Assembly: GCA_963576565.1 (NCBI GenBank)
Contig: OY755046.1
Coordinates: 68,229,719 to 68,293,718 of the forward strand
Direction: 5' to 3'
Length of the DNA: 64,000 nt
From: Aspidapion aeneum
Taxonomy: Eukaryota > Arthropoda > Insecta > Coleoptera > Brentidae
Shown here: positions 56,854-64,000 of the stretch, one piece after another
Numbering within the stretch: position 1 is the first letter of the stretch
How the letters are laid out: each line of letters opens with the position of its first letter
Translations under genes and position numbers: made by a program
Notes under the pieces: model-generated
Told to the model about the DNA's origin: nothing
Databases searched by the model: none
The model's input: only the letters and a program-made list of their open reading frames with translations

Positions 56854-56996
56854 TACTCTGTTTCCACCAATGCATGCCCACCCCGATTCAAAAAACGCAT
56901 CACGTGATGGGCCATGAATTTCCACCAGTTTTAAATGCAGCGTCACCTGATGCGTTTTTTGAATCGGGGTGGGCATGCATTGGTGGAAACAGGGTA
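56854..56996. mobile_element. 143-bp near-perfect palindromic MITE
   Basis: TACTCTGTTTCCACCAATGC and, inverted, TACCCTGTTTCCACCAATGC. Pairing continues through ATGCCCACCCCGATTC and AAAAAACGCATCA to the centre, about 62 bp per arm. A solo half (GAATCGGGGTGGGCATGCAT, TGGTGGAAACAGGGTA) is at 57285-57322. Confidence 0.88.
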
Positions 56997-57329
56997 TTAT
57001 AGGTACAATTCGCAGTGCCTATTTCCCACCTATACTAAATTTGCTGTCTGTAGCAGAGATCCTTAAGAAAAAAATTAAAACACCCCCTTATACCATTAGC
57101 AAAAAAACGTTAAAAACACGTTGAAGGTAGTTTTTTTAACGTTATTTTGTTTCAAAGTATAGTACTTAACTAGAACTGCATCATATTATAGTTCCTTTAA
57201 CTTTTTATCTCATACCAAATTTCTAATGCCAATTTTAATATTTTTGAGAAGAATTTTTTCTTCCGAGTACAAAAGCCAGTTTTTAGAATCGGGGTGGGCA
57301 TGCATTGGTGGAAACAGGGTAAGAAAGTG

Positions 57330-58660
57330 TGATTTGACCTTAAACAAATTTTTCATTTCAGTAAAAAGACAAAATATTTTTTTACATGTTTTAATTATGA
57401 TAAACATGCACTTGTACATACAATATTTTGTCCTAAATATATATCATTTTAAGAAGTTTTTGTCAAATTTGAAATAAAGATTTTTGGGTGTAATTAAACT
57501 CTATAGTTTAATTATCGTGGATTAACTCTACATTTAAATTTTTTTAAATGAAATAATTTGAGGGTAATAAATATTTTTATTATTAATTTTTTCCTATTTC
57601 TACTTTAGTCTCTCGAATAAAAAAAATTATGTAAATTTGGTTCTGGGTTTTATATCGATGGTTCTTGGCTTTCTACGAACCATAATTAAGATGCAACAAG
57701 CACATTTCTTGGATTAGTCACCTAATCGCGATTAAGTCATTTGTTACGGTGCATCTAGGTATAATTTTATGATTGGTTTATTTTTTTATGACGTGTTGTT
57801 CAAGGATATCCATCTCACCTTTTTCAACCGTGACCTTTGTCAGAGGAAAACTTTGACAGAAATCATACGTGGCGCCACCATCTTTGTTTTCTTTTTTTTT
57901 CAATCTAGATTTTTTGCAAAAAAAACATCAAAAAATACTGTTTGGGGTAATTAGTCCACCGAAAAACTGTTATTTTGTGTCGTTAAATATGTAGAGAATT
58001 TTTTGTCAACAACAGAAAGGTAAATTTTTTGTTTAGATATTTTTTTTACAATATTTTGAATTAAGGCTAGGTTTATATTTTTTTACAGCTCTTGTGTAGG
58101 AATAGAAAGACTAATATAAACAGTAATAGTATACTTCATTTAACATGTTGACTACAGAACATGCCTCCTGAGTCATGTCTTGCATTAAGACAAAATTAGT
58201 TTGGTCAACATGTTCATCATACTTTGGTGTTCCCCTACTTGGAATGGAATACCCTGTATAAATATAATAAGTAAAAAGCAGACATATGAAATAGCTTTTC
58301 AATTAGTGTGCAGCAGAATTTCATAGGGAGACCATGGGGATCTGTCACTCAACCATTTTGTGGTTATCTTCCACTAAACTCTTTCTTTTTTATTCATTTA
58401 TTTATTTATTCAACAGTATCTACAGCATAAAGCTAATTACAGATACTTTCTTACATTAAAAAGGCATATATTCTATAAAATATATCACTTACACTACACA
58501 AGATAAATACCAAACAAATCAAATTACATAATAACTTATAAAAACATATTGCACATTTTTAGATCTATAATTTTTTACAAATTCTTATAGCTTACATTGT
58601 CAATATCAACATCTGAAGCATATTTGTTAAATAAGTTGCATAAATTGTAGATAGGAGAGC
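57330..58660. other. AT-rich intergenic sequence
   Basis: There is a (TTTA)n tail at 58388-58412 that could be the end of a minus-strand retroposon, and GGAATACCCTGTATAAATAT at 58246 resembling a TA-target end. No gene seen; the open frame 58111-58302 (minus) has no homology. Confidence 0.45.
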
Positions 58661-58666
58661 TTTTAA

Positions 58667-58951
58667 CACTGCACTGCTCGCACCCTATCTGAGAGATACA
58701 TGACTTGATTATATAACACATATATAAATATTTTACATATTACATTTTTGTTGGTTTTTTAGGATATAGTTTTTGTTCCGTTTTGTAAAATAAAGCTTTT
58801 TAAGAAAAAAATACTTACATATCATTTCATTACAACCTATTTTAGTTAACTTCAGCAATTAAAAGATTAATTTTCTCAAAAATAACATTACATATCTGAG
58901 AGATACATCACGAACAACCATGACTGAATTTTGAGTGCGAGCAGTGCAGTG
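58667..58951. mobile_element. 285-bp TTAA-target MITE
   Basis: CACTGCACTGCTCGCAC...GTGCGAGCAGTGCAGTG, flanked by TTAA (58663-58666, 58952-58955). TTAA targets are used by piggyBac and Kolobok; the superfamily is not decided. Both arms also share ATCTGAGAGATACAT internally. Confidence 0.85.
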
Positions 58952-58958
58952 TTAAATA

Positions 58959-59656
58959 CGAGGGGTGAACAGCTAACCCAAAATGTGTACACCGATTGTG
59001 AAAATCCACAATCTTTTTCTAAGATTGTGAGGGATTGTGGCAAGATTGTGAGGGATTGTGAGGGATTGTGGCAAGATTGTGAAAGATTGTGAGGGATTGT
59101 GAAGGATGTAAGATTGTGAAGGATTGTGAGAGACTGTGACAGATGGTGGAGGACTGTGCCGCGACGTCGCGCGCCTGAAGGGGCGGGGGTGGGCACTGTC
59201 CCATCTAAAATTCTTGTGACCAAAAAAAAAAAGGTCATATAGTTTCCTTTGCCGCCCTCTTCATTCATTTACCGTTCCCGGACCTGCTGCTTAATAACCA
59301 AGGGGTGACCAGCTGACCCCAAAATGCGCCGATTGCGAAAATCCACAATCCACAATCTTCTGCTAAGATTGTGAGGGAGCCCCAAAATGTGTACGCCGAT
59401 TGCGAAAATCCACAATCTTTTGCTAAGATTGTGAGGGATTGTGTAAAGATTGTGAGAGATTGTGAGGGATTGTGAAGGATTGTGGTAAGATTGTGAAGGA
59501 TTGTGGTAAGATTGTGAAGGATTGTGAGAGATTGTGAAGGATTGTGAGAGATTGTGACAGATTGTGGGTGATTGAGGGATTGTGTAAAGATTGTGAAGGA
59601 TTGTGAACAGATTGTGAGAAATGTGTACACCGATTGTGAGAGCTGTTCACCCCTCG
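58959..59656. mobile_element. 698-bp element with 8-bp TSD GTTAAATA and internal minisatellite
   Basis: CGAGGGGTGAACAGCT at the left, AGCTGTTCACCCCTCG at the right. GTTAAATA is at 58951-58958 and 59657-59664. Two blocks of a 10-11 bp unit (GATTGTGAGG, GATTGTGAAG) occupy 59020-59150 and 59365-59635. A GC-rich segment CGACGTCGCGCGCCTGAAGG lies between. The minus-strand frames with SQSLTILHN repeats are artefacts of the minisatellite. Confidence 0.87.
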
Positions 59657-59666
59657 GTTAAATATA

Positions 59667-59849
59667 CAGTTGAACCTCTATAACTTGAACTCAAATGGAC
59701 AACCAAAGCAGTTCGAGTTATGGAGAGTTCGAGTTATAGAAATTCGAATTAAAGGGGTGAAAATACATATAAAAAGTGCAGGGACCACTTAAAAGGTTCG
59801 AGTAATAGAGAGGTTCGAGTTATAGAGGTTCGAGTTAGAGGTTCGACTG
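59667..59849. mobile_element. pogo/Tigger-like MITE, copy 2
   Basis: Ends CAGTTGAACCTCTATAACTT / inverse, TA on both sides. Same interior as 18817-19001. Confidence 0.87.
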
Positions 59850-60023
59850 TATTAGTTTTTGCATAAGCTAAGTAAAACATATTTTTCAACCTTAAATTGA
59901 TTCGATTTATGGCAAAAGGAAGCTGTTCAACTATATCAGGACAACCAACATCCCCTTTAAGAAATCTATACATTGTTGTTAAAAAAATTTTTGTCCTTTG
60001 GTTTAGTGACAGTCTATTAAATA

Positions 60024-60208
60024 CAGTCAAACCTCTCTAACTCGAACCTCTATAACTCGAACCTCTCTATAACTTGAACCCTTTAAGTGGTCCCTGCACT
60101 TTTTATATGTATTATAACCTCTTTAAATTGAATTTCTATAACTTGAACTCTCTATAACACGAACTGTTTTGGTTCTCCCTTTGAGTTCGAGTTATAGAGG
60201 TTCGACTG
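60024..60208. mobile_element. pogo/Tigger-like MITE, copy 3 (opposite orientation)
   Basis: Ends CAGTCAAACCTCTCTAACTC / inverse, TA on both sides. The interior is inverted relative to copy 2. Confidence 0.87.
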
Positions 60209-60214
60209 TATTTC

Positions 60215-60410
60215 TAATTAAATGTTGTTATATTCTAAAGTGCATGGGTTTTAGAGATAGAAGGGGGGGATTTATGGCAAAAAAAAATATTTGTGCATTT
60301 AATATTTTTCTAGGGGGTAATTATCCATTAAGCCCTTTATTTATTAAATAAAAGTGCATATATTTTTTTTAGGGGGGGGGGGTAATTACTATGTTACCCC
60401 TCCTTAAATA
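60215..60410. other. spacer with G-runs before the satellite
   Basis: Two G-tracts (GGGGGGG at 60264, GGGGGGGGGG at 60373) each precede GGTAATTA-type sequence. It may be a diverged repeat of about 100 bp. Confidence 0.4.
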
Positions 60411-62380
60411 CTGCAACTCAGTGCTTTTGTTGATAAACTGTTTAGTTTTTGAAATATGAATTTTTAAAGCTTGGCTTGATCTTATGGGATTCCCTACCCT
60501 ACATTTTGCTAAATGACGTTTTTTCGAATCTTAGCACAGGTTGTGGTTTTTTCGCTTCTCTATGGCCCCACTATACTGCAACTTGGTGCTTAGGTTCATA
60601 AACCCTATAGTATTTAAAATATGAATTTTCAAAGTTTGGTCATTTTGGCCTTATGGGTTTTCCTACCCTAAAATTCGCTAAATGACGTTTTTCCCAATCT
60701 TAACTTGGGGTGTGGTTTTTTCGCATCTTTATGGCCCCACCATACTGCAACTCGGTGCTTTTGTTGATAAACTGTATAGTTTTTGAAATATGAATTTTCA
60801 AAGTTTGGTCATTTTGACCTTATGGGTTTTCCTACCCTAAAATTTGCTAAATGACGTTTTTCCCAATCTTAACTTGGGGTGTGGTTTTTTCGCATCTTTA
60901 TGGCCCCACCATACTGCAACTCGGTGCTTTTGTTGATAAACTGTATAGTTTTTGAAATATGAATTTTCAAAGTTGGGTCATTTTGGCCTTATGGGTTTTC
61001 CTACCCTAAAATTCGCTAAATGACGTTTTTTCCAATCTTAACTTGGGGTGTGGTTTTTTCGCATCTTTATGGCCCCACCATACTGCAACTCGGTGCTTTT
61101 GTTGATAAACTGTATAGTTTTTGAAATATAAATTTTCAAAGTTTGGCCATTTTGACCTTATGGGTTTTCTTTCCTACCCTAAAATTCGCTAAATGACGTT
61201 TTTCCCAATCTTAACTTGGGGTGTGGTTTTTTCGCATCTTTATGGCCCCACCATACTGCAACTCGGTGCTTTTGTTGATAAACTGTATAGTTTTTGAAAT
61301 ATGAATTTTCAAAGTTTGGTCATTTTGACTTTATGGGTTTCCCTACCCTAAAATTCGCTAAATGACGTTTTTCCGAATCTGCAACTCGGTGCTTTTGTTG
61401 ATAAACTGTATAGTTTTTGAAATATGAATTTTCAAAGATTGATCATTTTGACCTTATGGGTTTCCCTACCCTAAAATTCGCTAAATGACGTTTTTCCGAA
61501 TCTTAACTTGGGGTGTGATTTTTTCGCATCTTTATGGCCCCACCATACTGCAACTCGGTGCTTTTGTTGATAAATTGTATAGTTTTTGAAATATGAATTT
61601 TCAAAGTTGGGTCATTTTGGCCTTATGGGTTTTCCTACCCTAAAATTCGCTAAATGACGTTTTTTCCAATCTTAACTTGGGGTGTGGTTTTTTCGCATCT
61701 TTATGGCCCCACCATACTGCAACTCGGTGCTTTTGTTGATAAATTGTATAGTTTTTGAAATATAAATTTTCAAAGTTTGGCCATTTTGACCTTATGGGTT
61801 TTCCTACCCTAAAATTCGCTAAATGACGATTTTTCCAATCTTAACTTGGGGTGTGGTTTTTTCGCATCTTTATGGCCCCACCATACTGCAACTCGGTGGT
61901 TTTGTTGATAAACTGTATAGTTTTTGAAATATGAATTTTCAAAGTTTGGCCATTTTGACCTTATGGGTTTTCCTTCCCTAAAATTCGCTAAATGACGTTT
62001 TTCCGAATCTTAACTTGGGGTGTGATTTTTTCGCATCTTTATGGCCCCACCATACTGCAACTCGGTGCTTTTGTTGATAAATTGTATAGTTTTTAAAATA
62101 TGAATTTTCAAAGTTTGGTCATTTTGGCCTTATGGGTTTTCCTACCCTAAAATTCGCTAAATGACGTTTTTCCCAATATTAACTTAAGGTGTGGTTTTTT
62201 CGCATCTCTATGGCCCCACCATACTGCAACTCGGTGTTTTTGTTGATAAATTGTATAGTTTTTCAAATATGAATTTTCAAAGTTTGGTCATTTTGGCCTT
62301 TCTCTACCCTAAAATTCACTAAATGACGTTTTTCCCAATCTTAACTTGGGGTGTGGGTGTTTTTCGCATCTCTATGGCCC
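60411..62380. repeat. satellite array, 169-bp monomer, about 11-12 copies
   Basis: TATGGCCCCACCATACTGCA recurs at 60561 (variant), 60730, 60899 and 61068, i.e. exactly every 169 bp, and onward to about 62210. Each unit carries CTCGGTGCTTTTGTTGATAA, GTATAGTTTTTGAAATATGA, CCTACCCTAAAATTCGCTAA and TTAACTTGGGGTGTGG. The first and last units are most diverged. One unit near 61380 has lost about 45-50 bp. No coding capacity. Confidence 0.95.
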
Positions 62381-62887
62381 CTTGTTCATTTTCTGGAAAA
62401 CACCACATACATACTTGACACCATTTCTCAAAATGCAGAAAAAAATTCCTTTTTATGAGTACTTTAAGTGAAAAAGAGTAAGGAAAATAGCCTATGGCAA
62501 AATGGAGAACAATGGAAAATCCTCGAAATACAAGTCAGTTCTTTTGAAAAAGCCATTACATGCAGTGGCAAAAAGGAGTCTGAACCAAAGTTTATAAAGA
62601 AATTTAAATAAATTTAGATAAAAATATTGAATACATCAAAAATTAAAGTTTTTTATTAGTAAACACTAAAATCGCAAAAAGTGTTTTAAAAAAGGAACAA
62701 AAACATTGACACAAAAATTGAAAAAAATATATTTTGAAGTTTTATCTTAAAGAAATAACAAACAAAATTAGTTTTTATTACTCTAAGACTTATGCATTAT
62801 ATTTAATATATTATTAATATTTTGGTATGATTTTGCAATATCTTTAAAAGTTTCATTCTAAATGTTTTTTAAAATTTTTTGTTTTAG
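62381..62887. other. upstream region of AP-3 delta
   Basis: AT-rich, with no clear core promoter. TTTTTTGTTTTAG|ATC ending at 62887 is acceptor-like, so the first coding exon may be preceded by a 5' UTR exon. Confidence 0.35.
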
Positions 62888-62912
62888 ATCAATTCTATCA
62901 ATTTTGTTTAAA

Positions 62913-63556
62913 ATGGCCTTAAAAAACGTAAAAGGCAAATTAGAACGTATGTTCGACAAAAACTTGACTGATTTAGTTAGAGGAATTCGAAACAACAAAG
63001 AACATGAGGTAAGTTTTGTATTTTTGTCCCTCACTACCCTCATCCTTCAGAGTTTTACCCTTAAGGTACTATTATTTTTGGTTAATAATCCTATAAAAGT
63101 ATTATTAAACATTAAAAAGTGATATTGTTAGTTTTATAAATAAATAAACAAACGTAAATTTTAGTAAAAAGAAGTTTTTGTTTCTCTCATATTTTTCCGT
63201 GGGTAGCTCGAAAGCTTAACTTCACGAGAGTCCAAGATAAGATCTGATGGACACCTTATAATTGTTACAGTTAACTGTTTCCCGTGAGGTCGTTTGAGCT
63301 ACCCACGGAAACATATGAGAGAAACAAAAACTTCTTTTTACCCGATTAGCCACGAAAACTTGTTTGATGAGTTTTTTACTTTTGCCAAAAATATGTGAAA
63401 TTGATATTGTATCCCTGCTTTTACCCAGTTTTGTTTTGAAAGTTTTTATTATTGTTTTAGGCAAAATATATATCACAATGTATGGAAGAAATCAAACTGG
63501 AGCTGCGACAGGACAACTTACAAGTTAAAAGTAATGCTATAGCGAAACTGACTTAT
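62913..63556 (+). CDS. AP3D1: AP-3 complex subunit delta (garnet), exons 1-2, rest beyond the window
   Basis: Exon 1 (62913-63008) encodes MALKNVKGKLERMFDKNLTD then LVRGIRNNKEHE, ending GAG|GTAAGT. Exon 2 (63461-63556) encodes AKYISQCMEEIKLELRQDNL then QVKSNAIAKLTY, ending TAT|GTAAGT. Both introns are phase 0. This is the conserved N-terminus of the delta large chain of the AP-3 adaptor, the start of its adaptin trunk. AP-3 is a cytosolic heterotetramer that sorts cargo from endosome/Golgi to lysosomes and, in insects, to pigment granules (garnet in Drosophila). Next in the family is the LQMLGYD helix, expected right of the window. The start codon is fixed by family conservation. Confidence 0.95.
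63160..63350. mobile_element. foldback MITE in AP-3 delta intron 1
   Basis: TAAAAAGAAGTTTTTGTTTC, TCTCATATTTTTCCGTGGGT at the left is inverted at the right (ACCCACGGAAACATATGAGA, GAAACAAAAACTTCTTTTTA). The interior contains AACTTCACGAGAGTCCAAGA, the uninterrupted version of the site hit at 16938. Confidence 0.85.
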
Positions 63557-63616
63557 GTAAGTAAGCTTTGGATTAGACATTTTTTTTTTTGACGCAGCCT
63601 CTATTGCGAAAGGATA

Positions 63617-63946
63617 GCAAAAAAGTTAGACGGATTTATTGAAAATGCAATATTTGCTACTGCCCCAACAAGTACAAGAGCAATCATACAAACGTCATCA
63701 AGTGCAAAACCAGATCGATTTTCAAAAATAATAAAACGAGAAATGGTCCTTTTTGAGGATGGCGGTTGCCGAGGACAATATTTGCAGCTATGCTACAAGC
63801 ATTTACTGACTATACCACCTACCAGCGTCGAATCGGAGAGAGCTTTATCAGTGGCCGGCGGTTTTTGTAACAAGCTTCGTTTAAGATTAAATGATGAGTC
63901 CTTAAATGCACTCGTGGTACTTAAATCTTACTTTGGACAAAAGTAA
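63617..63946 (+). pseudogene. hAT transposase C-terminal fragment
   Basis: The frame reads KKLDGFIENAIFATAPTSTR, then MVLFEDGGCRGQYLQLCYKH, LLTIPPTSVESERALSVAGG, FCNKLRLRLNDESLNALVVL and KSYF. The PPTSVESERALSVAG and RLRLNDESLNALVVLKSYF motifs are the hAT C-terminal dimerisation domain. Only this last domain remains. It sits within AP-3 delta intron 2, in the gene's sense orientation. Confidence 0.9.
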
Positions 63947-64000
63947 TGTTTCCCTATACTTACCTTTTTATTTGCTACGTTTGTCAATTTGTTTTTATGT

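Noticed and set aside
57210..57477. Overlapping frames on both strands
   Set aside because: Chance frames over the solo palindromic MITE half and AT-rich flanks.
58888..59650. Minus-strand frames with SQSLTILHN-type repeats resembling a repetitive protein
   Set aside because: The frames come from the 10-11 bp minisatellite inside a TIR element; all frames of such an array are open.
60411..62380. CRISPR-like regular repeat array
   Set aside because: Repeats are 169 bp without unique spacers, in an intron-bearing eukaryotic genome; this is a satellite.

Overview
The window is intron-rich, AT-rich, transposon-dense animal DNA, most likely from an insect and possibly a beetle. The insect call rests on the protein families (a LOTUS-Tudor piRNA-pathway gene and AP-3 delta) and on the mix of mobile elements (mariner, DD41D Tc1/mariner, hAT, Penelope, jockey and RTE-like LINEs). 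The species is not identifiable from the sequence alone. There is no bacterial or organellar content.

Two host genes can be read with confidence. (1) A TDRD7-type gene (Tapas in Drosophila) runs on the minus strand from a start codon at 44451 to beyond the left edge. I reconstructed ten exons (44451-44367, 40873-40669, 36881-36760, 35353-35254, 33319-33077, 24692-24491, 19662-19508, 16816-16633, 2218-2060, 141-17). Every junction has AG/GT borders and a compatible phase, giving 526 codons: an N-terminal LOTUS domain, a low-complexity linker, a segment resembling a dsRNA-binding fold, a second LOTUS domain and the start of a Tudor domain. (2) AP-3 complex subunit delta (garnet in Drosophila) starts on the plus strand at 62913; exons 1 and 2 are inside the window. 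A possible 3'-terminal exon of a third, unidentified plus-strand gene lies at 55318-55447.

Nearly everything else is transposable element or repeat, often nested. 1-5 kb: LINE fragments, a 1.18 kb foldback, a jockey LINE and a 49-bp mini-element. 5-15 kb: a nested island with a foldback carrying (CAGA)n, and a mariner interrupted by a TIR element and a hAT-like element. 15-20 kb: TIR elements, including one with a 16-bp target duplication. 22-24.4 kb: a minisatellite and nested hAT-like/4-bp-TSD elements. 24.7-30.9 kb: an RTE-like LINE, a DD41D transposon with a near-complete transposase, and more inverted repeats bounded by (TA)n tracts. 33-35 kb: a hAT MITE cluster. 37-38.7 kb: a Penelope-like element. 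40.5 kb: a tRNA-derived SINE. 41-46 kb: TA-target inverted-repeat elements. 46.9-49.9 kb: one LINE split by two later insertions. 51-55 kb: a duplicated composite repeat. 58.6-60.2 kb: TTAA-, 8-bp- and TA-target MITEs side by side. 60.4-62.4 kb: a 169-bp satellite array.

The strongest candidate for something undescribed is a pair of ultra-short (44 and 49 bp) palindromic insertions at 4046-4094 and 36568-36611. Each has a perfect 8-bp target duplication and they share a 15-bp terminus. Next are a TIR element with a 16-bp target duplication confirmed by an empty paralogous site (16938-17737), and the number of TEs lying within about 20-60 nt of splice sites in a piRNA-pathway gene.
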